Source: Gordionus sp. m RMFG-2023 (lineage: Eukaryota; Nematomorpha; Gordioida; Chordodea; Parachordodidae). Taken from it: a stretch of DNA of 64,000 bases. The notes beneath the pieces were generated by a model. That model was not told the DNA's origin and searched no databases. It saw only the letters and a program-made list of their open reading frames with translations. Location: contig NC_088778.1 of assembly GCF_954871325.1 (NCBI RefSeq), positions 22,119,120 through 22,183,119 of the forward strand. Reading direction: 5' to 3'. The position numbers and the translations under genes are program-made. Positions 22,770 through 34,608 of this stretch are shown here, piece by piece (within the stretch, counting starts at the first letter, position 1; each line of letters opens with the position of its first letter).

Positions 22770-25540
22770 ATATAATAGATTGTTTTCATTTTTGAATAAG
22801 TTTATATATATTATAATAAATTATTTTTCTAATTTAGTTAGATAGAGTCACCATTTTTAAAAATTAGGAATATATTATTTGCTATATTTATTTTTTGAAA
22901 TAATTTTTTTTTTACCTATATACTATCTTTACCATTATTATAATATATCAGTTAAATAATATTAGCACAGTAGACTTTATAAGAAACTTATATTAAATTC
23001 CTTAAAAAAAATGTTAATAGTATTCCAGATATGAATATAGTATATATATGCATTGCAAATATAGTTTAATAAGCATTTAAAAAATATTCGTAATAAGGAA
23101 GAATTGATAGGAAATAAAAATATTCTTCAATTTTATCAATAATATTTTAGAAAAATCAATAATTTAAAATAAAGATATTAATTCGATTTTTTTAAAAAAG
23201 AAATAATATATCTGAAATGGAAATCATTGGCTTGCATTCTCTTTTCTCGTGATAAAGATAATATGAGGTTAGTTATCTGAATAAAAGCGCTTAGAATAAA
23301 TTACCCTGAAAAAATATCAAGGGAAGATTCTCAGGAAAAAAACTAAACAATGTTTAAAATGTATTATTGTATAGGAAAAGAGCGCGATAATTTAATTAAT
23401 AACTCAGGTCTGCAAAGAAGTATAGAAGGTTTAATGTTCTTCCAAAACCCAGTTCCGTCTAAGATTATCATAGAGAAGCATCTCGTTAGGCATTATGTCT
23501 TTGAAATATGGCTCTATTTCAGAAAAACCAATTCTAAAAAATTTAATGCTTAACAATCTTTTGATTAATAAGAATCATTATTCATATATTTTTATATAAT
23601 TTTCAGCGCACTCTTCAAATGGAAGAATGTAGTTAATTTTGAAATGATAATTTATTATTATATTATAATATTAGTAATTATAATGTACATAAATAGAGGA
23701 TATTATAAATGAAAAATTATATTTTTATTAAAATTTAGGAACAATGATATTAGGCTGGAGAGTATCCCATCTCTAAATAGCATTATTGGAAAACTTCCCC
23801 CAAGGGCGTTATTGAGACGCGTCTCATCGTAATCTAAATTATGCAGGCTATAAAGAGCAGCAAATAGAGTCATTCAGTGCCGCGACCGGCGGTAATGTCA
23901 TCAATAAAATCTAGGCCCCATCTATGCCTCGATTATTGATGTTACATTTCCTACATATTCTTCCTTTTTTGTCTGATTGAATATCACTAAAAAACGTTTT
24001 CAAAATTCACGAGGTGTGAAATTTTACTATTTATTTTCTTAAAAATTTGGCAAAAACTATCATTAAATTTATTGCTGAATATTTAAATTTATTGCATAAT
24101 ATTAAAATAGAGAATAAGATAATTTAGTTTGAAATTTCTTTCCTAGAAAGTTCTTTTTTTATATTTGGGCCATGGACCTGGTCGGGCTAGATCTAAAAAA
24201 AATTTGCACATGACGGCTAGTAAGCTTGGCTCAAAATTTTTTATTTTTTACGCCTCTAAGAGTAAGTATACATGAATGCTAAGGTTTGATACATTTTATA
24301 ACTAGGTACGGGCCAAAACCTGCTGTAGGCTAAGGTTAGTAAAAAATTAAACAGATACTTATGGATTACTTGGTATTGGCGAGGTCTGATATGAGCCAGG
24401 ATTAATTTCTGCTTTATTTAACTTAAACTAGATGAATCCTAAAATGGGATAAGGCTCGTCTATACTGGAGTTTGTGTTCATATCTTAACATGTTCATAGA
24501 CATCGAATTCAGAATATCACATCAGGTTTCATAGTGTTTTAGAATATTTGAATATCCTTATATATCGCAGAGATGATTGATCTCTATTTTCTAAAATGCT
24601 TGCCTTACTTGACATGCGCCCTTTATAATTACCCATATGGAATCAGCCTACTTGAACTAATATCCAGTCTAATTCTACTTCTTAATTGAATAGGTGAGAT
24701 TTATGCATTGTAAATTTTGATCTTTGTATATTTGTGATGGAATATTTATTTTAGCTTAGCTAGAAACTATTCTATAAAGTCATGTTAGTCACCTATGATT
24801 CTAGGTCAAGAAAGATCACAATGCGATAACTAAAGTTTTTGTGAAAAAAATTCCCATTACCTTCATAATTTTACCAGAAACAGATTAAAATCGTAAAATT
24901 CTACAACTTTGAAACTGATTTACACGTCTATAATCTTTTATTACTTTCCAAGACCAACATTTTATAACCACAATCATATTATTTGGTGTAATTTTATGAT
25001 TTTTGAAATTATAGCAGGCATATCTTTTATAAATCACCTTTATAAATTATTATAAATATATATGGAGTCCTTTTGTTAAATTTCCTATTTGATTATCTAA
25101 ATAAGTTAATTTTTATTCATTGATATGTTATTTAGAAGATAAATAATTATTATATGAAATAAAAATTATTTCTATACTTAGTCATCCTATAATTATGTAA
25201 TGTACCTTATTTATAGATGTATATAATTATTAAATTATTTTTAGATTAAATTATTATTTTATAAAAATGCTAGACATTCCTACTATCACTCGAATTCTCT
25301 TTCTCCGTCTTGTCTAATGCAATCCATCTCTAGCTCAGGTTCTAACATCAATATATCCTTCTCCCATTTTCACTGCCCCACTCTTCTTTGACTCCAGCCT
25401 AACAACCAACGTTCTCTTTTTCACCATCCTAAGTTGCATGTAGCAACGCATACTCTTTATTTTCTAAAATACCATTAAACAATTATTATCTATGGCTTAT
25501 TAAATATTCCCGGTCTGATTTGTTAACATAAAATATTTAT
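22770..25540. other. Intergenic DNA with a hairpin and GGCC fragments
   Basis: There is no supportable gene; the 67-codon frame at 23350-23553 lacks any motif. An inverted pair, CATCAATAA and TTATTGATG with GTAA/TTAC outside, lies at about 23894-23945. GGCC-type repeat scraps occur around 24165-24480. A less AT-rich patch at 25266-25455 may be a decayed retroelement segment, but no motif is readable. Confidence 0.4.
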
Positions 25541-25554
25541 ATGTCAGAAGAGAA

Positions 25555-26135
25555 AACAATATAACTACTAATTAGGCTTGAATATGACTAAATAGAATGT
25601 AAGGCAAGATTTACAGGTGGACAAATGTCAGGTAAAGTCATGTAAATATTTTGGAACATGTTATAGACCGATGGAAGGATAAATATGATTTTAAGAAGAA
25701 AGCCAAAGCGTCCTAGATATGGGGATAGACAAGTGTAGTTTTGTGGATAAAAGATTGCCTATTAAATTCAAGTTTAGTATGTATAAAATGTTAGTGGCGT
25801 TGTTATAAGGATCGGTATATTAGATTGGTAAGAAGAGCTAAGAGAAGGCGATTGTTGTGACAGAAACGGAATTACTGAGGTGGATGATACCGATCTAAAA
25901 AGTTAAATATTATTTGGGAGGGAAAAAATCTTAAAAGCAAGAGATTGGGGAAATAAAGGAGAAAGAAAAAGTGTTTGGACACATAGAATGAAGCCCAGAG
26001 AAATATATTGGAGCAAAGTAGAAGCTTTAGTGATATAGAAGGGATGCAAAGTAAGGGCGGGTAAAACGGGAGAAAGGTTTGTTAGAGAATACGGCAAAGT
26101 TACGAATAGAGCTAGAGGTGACACGGCTACTGGAA
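25555..26135 (+). pseudogene. Non-LTR retrotransposon fragment, reverse transcriptase C-terminal region
   Basis: Broken frames on the plus strand spell, in order, VKSCKYFGT, CSFVDKRLPIKFKFSMYKM, VALL*GSVY and ETELLRWM. This matches the order and spacing of the segment downstream of the catalytic core in many non-LTR polymerases (KYLGS; CDKRIPLKLKGKFYRT; PALLYGSECW; EMRMLRWM), best known from RTE-like and related families. The catalytic YADD-type region is not present, as expected for a 5'-truncated insertion. Stops (for example inside LLYGS) and frame changes show it is dead. The family name is an inference. Confidence 0.72.
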
Positions 26136-26199
26136 ATTTGAGTGCTATAAATTTTTTTATTATTTTTCTTTAATGAGTTGCAGTAGAATGACAAAGAAG

Positions 26200-27640
26200 A
26201 ATAATAAGATTTATGCGATTCAGAGAATTAAGTTTTATACAATTGTAAATATAGATGTATTTCATATTTAATTTGATATGAATGTTCAAATGTATCGCCT
26301 GAGTCTTTTTTGTGAGAGGGCAAAGCCAGTATATGAGGTTTTCCCGGCGGTGCCTCAGCTGAAAATGTATGTTTCTTTTATTTTTGTTTTCCTTGAATGC
26401 TTATATAGTAAAGATTTGCAATGCCCGGGAGCCCTTTAACCGTTTTACCCATAGCGGCTCTACCCCAAAATGAGGTTTATTATATAAATCGTTATGGCAT
26501 GACTTCTAGCTAAACTAAAAAAACTTCCAATTTTTTTTATTTTATAGCTAAGACTTTAAGGAACAAGTGTATAAAATTTTAAATCTTAGGATAAATGTAT
26601 TTTGCTAATGGCAAAAATAATATAAGTTAATTTTTAATATTATGTTAAAAACGAGTTTTTGTTAAAATATAATCAAACCAGAAATATTTGCAAAAGATAA
26701 ACATAGAGGTAGGTGTTTTTGCTCAAAGATTGAAAAATTATTCGCGTTAACATTGTTCCTCCAATCGCTTTGCTCCGTTCCCCTAATGCATATTAATTTT
26801 TGTACTATTTTGACTTATTTATCAGAATAATTTTCTTATTCTTATAATAAAGATGCTTGCTTATGTGTCATTGGAATTATTTTAAGGCTATTAGGTATTT
26901 TTATATTTAAATATTAATTGCTTTGTATTAATTTCTCTTTTTTAAAAAATATTTTTACGGTATAAAATCTTTCACCGTATATCAATGATATATAATAATA
27001 AAATAGTCGATATGATAATCAGCTATTAAAATAATTAAAATGCTATTAATGATTTTGATGAATGAATTTTAATTAATTTTTAAATTTTAAGTAAAATTTA
27101 TGTCAGAATTATAATCACTATAAGAAGATCCGAAAAGAAATTCTCAGAATCTAATATATATCATTTTATAATTTACAAACTAATTATTTAAACACTGATT
27201 CTAAGTTTAGCATGATGCTTATTAAAATAAAACTTTTTAGAGAAAAGGTACTAAAATAATTATAAACTGAATGAATTAATATTCATTGACAAATTTTTTA
27301 ATGATACAATTTTTTTTAATAAGATGTGGGTGTCTATAACTTATCATGACGTTCAATCTCATATCAGGTATACTAATATTCAGTAATGTCTACAAGGGAA
27401 ACATGTAGTATTAAAGGGGAGATCATGGCGCCGAGCCAATTAAAATCCTAATAACAGCGAGCGATGAATATTCGATATATATTGACTCATATCTCAAAAG
27501 ATAGCTATAATAACATTTTTTGTAAATAATATATATTTTTGATTTCAAGAAAGAAACAGGGTAGGTTGGACATATTAACATGGTACGACATAGGATCACA
27601 TATAGGTTAATTTAGAAAAATTATATTTTAATAATAAAAT
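26200..27640. other. Intergenic DNA, nothing recognised
   Basis: AT-rich sequence with no domain-bearing frame. The less AT-rich patch around 26300-26480 did not resolve into a known family. Confidence 0.4.
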
Positions 27641-28550
27641 ATAGTTTTATTTGTTAAAGGTTACTTTTGAAAAGTAACGAATTACCATTAGAAATTATAT
27701 AGCTTACGAGGTACATTTTATTAACTAATTACAATCTTATTTCAAAAGCAACTCATTACATAGCAAGTTACTTTATAAATTATTTATATAACTCATATTT
27801 CATATTATTTTTGTTTCATATAAAATAATTTGCTATTTACAAGTTTTAATCAAAGGAATTTAAATGGAAATATAAATAAATAAAGATAATTGCACTGAAA
27901 AAAAAATATACCAAATTATTTACACTGAAAAAATATTACAATATAATATTTACTAGTTAACAACCCGTCAAGAATGACGGGGTTGAGGGGTAATTAGTTT
28001 GTGTGTATGGTACTAAATATACTTTTAATATATTTTATAAAAATATTAAAATTTATGCGAAAAAGAGGTAAATGTGAATCACACCTCATAAGATATTCTT
28101 AATTTCTGATTCATCTATCATCGAATAAGGGAGAAATGTATGATGAACCGTCTTTCTTAAAGGGCAAAATGAAAAATATATAACTATGAGTACCAGATCT
28201 CCCGTTAATCAGCATTGCGGAGTCCGTCAAAAATAACGGGGAATGAGAATTTTCTCCTTACTCTTATGATAGTTGTTACCTGTTATTTGATATTAATATC
28301 CAATTTTTATTCTTTATAACCTCGTCCACCTTCAGGTCAGGTCTAATCCATTAAAACTAAGTTTAAATGCTATGTTTTGAGTCAAAATATATAAGCTTTT
28401 ACTTGATTACCCATATCAATATTATTTGCTAACATATTACTGATCATCTATGCCTATTATTTAATATTGAAAAAATTCCCAAAGGCCATAATAATTTTGA
28501 AAAAATTTCCCCCACCCCATAATTGATAGTTGAGAACTGGACTAAAATAT

Positions 28551-28615
28551 TTAAAAAAATCATGATGAATTTAAAAAAATCATGATGAATTTAAAAAAAT
28601 CATGATGAATTTAAA
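28551..28615. repeat. Three tandem copies of a 21-bp unit
   Basis: The unit TTAAAAAAATCATGATGAAT is repeated three times head to tail with essentially no divergence, which suggests recent slippage. Confidence 0.85.
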
Positions 28616-28759
28616 AATACAATCAAAATCAGATTTTATGGGCCTTGGTTTATTTGTTATAGGTCAATGTCTGATCCATAGTTAATAATAAAAAAATTCC
28701 CAAGCGTCCAAGCTGATAATAATTTGAAAAATTTTCCCCAAGCGTAGCCCAATATAATT

Positions 28760-28990
28760 TATAAAAATAATTTCCAAGCCCAGCCTGACCCATTATAATT
28801 TTAAAAAATTTTTCTTAAACCTGACCAACCGATAATAATTTTGAAATTTTTTTCAGCTTCCAATAAAAAATATTATAAAAATATTTCCAAACCCAGCCCG
28901 ACCCATTATAATTTTAAAAAAATTTTCTCTCAAACCTGGCCAACCGATAATAATTTTGAAATTGTTTTCCCATGCCTGGAGCTTCCAATA
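28760..28990. repeat. Two-copy direct repeat, about 113-125 bp
   Basis: TATAAAAATA, then CCCAGCC, GACCCATTATAATTTT and CCAACCGATAATAATTTTG, occur twice in order, each copy ending near AGCTTCCAATA. An indel changes the period from 113 to 125. Related single scraps lie just upstream at 28440-28760. Confidence 0.7.
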
Positions 28991-29132
28991 GAAAAGATAA
29001 ATATTAATATATTTAAATTACTTTATCATAATATAGTTTCACATATAAGAAAATGTATTACAAAATTAAATATAGAAGGGGGGTGACTGGAAAGAACGTT
29101 TGTCTAACGAACGTTAAGTCAGTGGTTCGAAT

Positions 29133-29199
29133 TAGAGGTTTTATTGTCACCGTGAGCGGGCGGGCCGTGAATAAAAAATTAGGCCCGCGCCCACCTCTA
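29133..29199. mobile_element. 67-bp minimal MITE inserted in GTTCGAATC
   Basis: It starts TAGAGGT, ends ACCTCTA, has GCGGGCGGGCC and GGCCCGCGCCC arms, and is flanked on both sides by GTTCGAAT (29125-29132 and 29200-29207), an exact 8-bp duplication. It is the smallest member of the TAGAGGTCTGCA/CCCGCCC family. The target in full, GGTTCGAATC, equals the B-box consensus of tRNA genes, and a possible 7-nt anticodon-like loop lies just upstream. No complete tRNA fold can be drawn there. Confidence 0.78.
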
Positions 29200-29774
29200 G
29201 TTCGAATCTCGTTGATGTATAAAAAAAAAATTTTTAAAAAGTTTTCATTTTTAAAAAATATAATTTAACATTAGAGGTATATAGTCTCCTTCGATTTATT
29301 TAACATTAAGATGATAGGAAAGTTTCTCTATTTATACTAAAAATAAAAATTAACATTAAGGTTATAATAAAACGTTCATTTCTTGATTATGGCGATTATA
29401 TATATTAGATCAGCATCGAAAAAATTTATAAATAACACAATGTATGTAATACTTATTTTTCAAAAAGATGGACACAAAACAAAAAACCATTTTAAAAAAT
29501 TTGTGTCTAAAAGGCTTGCTTACTTTTCTCCAAAAAAAGCCTCCCTAGACAAACAACGTTCTACAAAAGGGTTTGATTTGAGTAGACATATCAAATAAAT
29601 AGCAATTTTATTTAGGAAATCGTAACATAAAGAAGATAAATGAGATATATTATAAATATTTAATATATTTTTAAAGTAACTTAAAAAATAACTCGTTACT
29701 TTTGCTGTTATTCCAAAAAATGCAACTAATAAATTATTTTTTGCAGAAATGTAATTTAACAACACTAATCCTTT

Positions 29775-32700
29775 TATTAATATAGATTAAAGGTAACAAT
29801 AAATTTTTAAAATTTTATGATTTAGTTTTAAATAAGTTATGATACAATATCTTATAAAAAGTTATATTTTAATGATATATATGGTCCTTTATGTATCGGT
29901 TTGACGCACCCCGAGTCCTCACTCACGTCAGGACAAAAGATGATTAAAAAAAGACATATAGTTAATCTTGTGATATAACTCGCCCATCTGATAGAATCGT
30001 GGTAAGGATTAGCTATGTTTATGGTATACAGATAATTATTGGATATCTAGTTGAAAGAATGCTAAATTAGGATATGAATATATTTTTTTGGTATAAAATT
30101 ATAAAGAATCAATTTAAAGGAAATATTTTTATGATACGTTTATATGTTGTTAGATTAAATTCTTAATTAGTCAACATGCTAATTATCCTACTCAATATAT
30201 GTAAGATCTTGCTAAATTATCCTATATATATTGAAGTAAACTTCCGAAAAAATAAGATTTTTGAAAATCATTCGTTGAAAGCGTTTTTGAAATTTTAAAT
30301 GATTTTGCCGGAAATTTATTCCAGTGTATCGAGTATTTCCTACATTTCAGATATTTTAATCATAAAATTTTTAATTGTTTTTATTTATATAATGACCATT
30401 CACATTGACTAAGTTAAACCGAATTGGCCATAATATTTATTAAAATTTTCTATCAATGGATTTGATTTCAGACTTTGGGCTATATTAATTTTTAAATAAA
30501 TTGAGTTGAACTTACTGCCCCTTAATCTGATATGCCCCGGTTTCTTCTATAGGACGAGTTTTCTTTTTATTCAAGTCTCGACACCAAAAAAAGTCGTTTT
30601 TTTAATAACCTATACCAGAGCTGAAATAAAATAGGAGCCATTTGAAGTCAACAATGACCGATAAAATTGACTGGATATATAATATTATCTTTTGAATCAC
30701 TATGTATACTTATAAATAAATGGCGGGAAATATTTCCTCTAATATTTTTTTCAAAATTCTTTCAAAAATACCGCCTAAGAAAATAAATCTTTGAAATTGA
30801 TCCGGGGAATATCTTTTAAAGAAAATCGTCCTAAACTTTTCCATAAAAAAAAATCAAAAGAAATTAACATTTTTTAGGTTAATTATTATTGAATTTTAAT
30901 AAATAATTGTATTTATATATTCTATTTAGAGTTTATAAGAGATGCCAATTAACTTCATGCTGAGTGTGACAGACAATAGATGGGCCTGGTGACATTTTAA
31001 AAAAGGAAAATCTGAAGTTTATTCTGAAGATGAAAATAAAACTCATCAGGATTATATAGAAACCTATACTTTTTAAAATCTAACCTAATTGTTATTTTTT
31101 AATTTCATACAAATATTATGTATCTTATTTTTGTAAATAAAATATTATGAAGGCATATAAAGTATATATGTAACAAGAATTTTCTATATTATTTAGCAGG
31201 AATGAAATCTTAGCTGGGTGTTGGGTGATTTTATGTATAATTTTAAAATTGTTCCTTTTTAAATTTATAAATTAATTAAATTAAAACTCTACAGCTAACT
31301 TCATAAAAAAACAGATGTTATAATTTATATGTGAAGAATTTTGAAATTATTATTTATTTTTTTTAAATCAGAAAAATTATTTCTTTTTTATGTACGTTTT
31401 AAAAAAATTTGAGCCCTGGGTAAAGTTATCCCCAGTCTCTCCTATAGGTTTGAGTTAGTTTGATATTTTATTTTTCAATACTCTTAAATTTTATTCCCAA
31501 TAAATCTATTTTAATGTTTCATCTAATCAATCGACTCCACATTTATAATTCTTTATGTTCATGTTTATATTTATTTTATTATATTGTATAATTATTCAAT
31601 TATCTAAAAAAAAAAGAGGGTAGATTATGATACGATATTAAATGAACGAAATAAAACTCCTCGATTAAATTATTCCTTAAAACAAAAATTATACTTGTTT
31701 TACGGCTTATATTACTAATGGGACATCTTTCCTAAAATGCTGATTTCATCTTGTATCGCAGTACATTCTTTAAAAGCAAATGTTTGAATTAGATTGAGAA
31801 ATTTTAAATGAAACTAAATTTTACTGAATAGAAGTATATTTTTTCTTCTTCTTATTTAATATTTTAAATATAATAATAATAATAATAATAAGAATAATAA
31901 GAATAATATCAAATTCAATTATTAAATTATTTTTTTATATTAAATTTTGAATAGAATTTGATACCTTGGCATTTTGATGTATAATTTTTAAAAAATTTAA
32001 TTCGTTTTGGAAGAAGAATACATTTTTTTAGGATGTTTGAGCTTAGATTTTTAAAAAAAATATATATTGTAATTTTATTATTTTTTAAATTTTAATTCAT
32101 AAAAAATTCTATTATCGATTTTTAAATATAAAGCCTGAATAAATTTATCATAAAAATTTCTTTCATCCTCAACAATCTTAAAAGAACCAATTTTATTCAG
32201 TATAGGGGGATCGGGGATCTTATAAGCCCGATGCTTTTGTGAGCCTTGGGGTTTTCTTCTAGAGTACTCAACTCTAATGGTTAATTTTTTAACCAAATAT
32301 GTATAACTACATCTCGCATAAGCGGCTATAATTTTTTTAAATATCTGATCACATATAAAATTTTTATAAAAGTAATTTTTTTAAATGCTGCAATTTATCA
32401 AAAATAATAAAGGTTTTAATTATCAAATTAATCACTTATATTAACCTACTATATAAAATTATTCTTTTATTTGCTAAAAATATGTTTAAACTACTATAAA
32501 ATTAAATATCAAAGATATTGAGGTTTGGCGCTACTTTTCAGAAGTTCTTATGAGCTTTCTGAGTGTTATTTTTAAAATTTATTTTTGCTTATTAAAATTT
32601 GAGTATTATGAAATTATATTAGAACAAGGGAACATCTAACAAATGATGAAATCATTAATATACTTGAAAATCCGTCCTTGCTAGCCGTTATGGAGAAAAC

Positions 32701-34600
32701 AAACGTAGGTTATGCAGTAAAAGATATAAATCAAGATTAATGAAACAACAAGATTTTAAATTCTCTACATCAAGGCATTTATTCAAAAAGGAGCAAGAAA
32801 CTATATCATAAATGTATCTAAAATGTTTTTTAGGATTTTGTCCCATGCAAATGCTATTTTTGGGCACATGGATCTTGTTGCTATTATAATTCTTCTTTAT
32901 TTGTTTAAATTTTAAATAAATTTCACTAATTTATTATAATTATTTTCCATTATGGTTATCTATAAGGTAGTCACAATAATATATATAATTTTTATATCTA
33001 AAAATAATTAATATTTTGCAGCTCAAAAGCGCCCCATGGGAAAGTTCATGCTCCCCAGGCGTAGCAATCCTTTCCCAAAAATTTTTTCTGAAAAGTTTAT
33101 ACATTTTTATGTATAGCATAAAGTAAATAGGTGGAATTATTTATTCAATATTATGATGTAGTTTTAATTTTATTAGGGCTCGTATGCTCCCCGGTCTCCC
33201 CTATATATATTTGTCATTTTATCAATTATTCATTTACTAGGAAATTCAGGTATTTGAATAAATTCAGATAAACTTGAGATCGTAATTTCGCTGCATACTT
33301 GCTTTTCTTACCTGTAAAATAGAGTTCTTTTATCCGCAGCTGTTTTAAAAGAAACAATTTTCTAAAGAATATATATATATTTGTAATCTTATCTCTTTAT
33401 TTGTAAATTTTCAAAAAATCTCAGTAATTTAAAATCGCTTTAAAAATTTGAGCAGTAATTTTGTTGTGTTGACACGCTTTCCCTTCTGTAAGATAGAATT
33501 TTTTTTATCCTCAGATGGTTTAAAAGAACCTATTTTCTTCAGAACACTTATATTTGATATTTTATTAAAGTAATTACAACTATTCAGAATAATCAATGAT
33601 TAAAATCTACAAACTTGGACATTAATTTCGTGTTACTGCTTTACTTTACCAGGGCTGCCGTCGTTAGATTTTTTAAAAAGTAGGTTCTAAAAAGATGCTA
33701 ATTTATTTTTTAAGAAATTTTTATCATTTTTTAACTCTATATATAATTTAGGAAAAGAAAAAAAAAATAAAAAAAAAATAATAATAATTTAGGGGGATTA
33801 TGCCTACTTCCTTTAACGGGCATCCTGCTCGCTTTTGTCCTGCCTTCAGCCAGTTAACTAAAGATTTAAATAATATGGTATAGTTAATTATATCAGAGAC
33901 CTGCACTTGAATACTTTATCTTCATAAATAAAAAATCCTTAAATAACCTCAGTCTAGCTGCATTTTAAATTTATACCAAATTCGTCCTTTAATTTTACAA
34001 GTTTGTCGGATTTTAAAATGGTACTGATTCAAAAGTGAACATTGAAAAATAAGCTAAACTTTTTGTACACTCCAAAATCAGAGCAAAAATGAATGTATAT
34101 TAAATTTAAACAACTTTATATTCTGTTAATTAGGTTTGGTTTTGTTTTGGTGTAAGAATAAAATAAAAATTTTTGAAATAATAATAGATAGATTTTACAT
34201 CATTTTTTTCATATAATATAATGTTTTTAGATTTTTCATTTTGTTTTTTCTTAAAACTAAGGAAGTAAATTATAATAAATGCTTTAACGCCACAAGGAAA
34301 ATAATATTTATAATAAGCCATTCATAAGAAAGCTATTTAAAAAAAATATTAATGTGTTTGTTTAAATGGGGTGCTAATTTAAAAGAAATTGGGTGCTAAT
34401 CCATTTTCAAAATTGATGCTAATTTTTAAAAAGGGGAAGGGGGCTATGACACTAAATGCACTTAGCCAAGCCAAAGAAGCCCCTGACTTTAACACGGAAT
34501 CACGATAGGCCATGAATCATTTAAAACTCTGGGAATTAAGGGGGTGACATTATAGTAAACATACATTGTCAATGTCCATTTTATAATTGAAAATATTTTG
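29775..34600. other. Long intergenic stretch with scattered repeat scraps
   Basis: No gene is supportable. A fragment of the palindromic MITE lies at about 30270-30345, and an AAT-rich microsatellite at about 31870-31910. Frames such as 32078-32296 (minus) have no motif. The rest is low-complexity AT-rich DNA. Confidence 0.4.
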
Positions 34601-34608
34601 TTACCAGG

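Larger units (their letters stand above)
27640..29770. repeat. Composite repeat region with GTTAC-type ends
   Basis: The left part starts TTTGTTAAAGGTTACTTTTG and carries AAAGTAACGAATTACC. The right part carries CTCGTTACTTTTGC and ends ATGTAATTTAACAACACTA, roughly the reverse complement of the start. AGTAACG-type ends recur at 56715-56885. Within it are a TCAAGAATGACGGGG motif at about 27967 (related to 55640-55790), three tandem copies at 28551-28615, a two-copy repeat at 28760-28990 and a 67-bp insertion at 29133-29199. Overall boundaries are tentative. Confidence 0.35.

Noticed and set aside
23350-23553. Plus-strand ORF of 67 codons
   Set aside because: Mixed composition but no domain and no exon signals.
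25903-26124. Minus-strand Leu/Pro-rich ORF
   Set aside because: It lies opposite the retrotransposon remnant, which explains the sequence on the plus strand.
29095-29125. tRNA with anticodon CUA (amber suppressor)
   Set aside because: The loop GTCTAAC would give CUA, but the acceptor, D and T stems cannot be drawn, so a functional tRNA is not supported.
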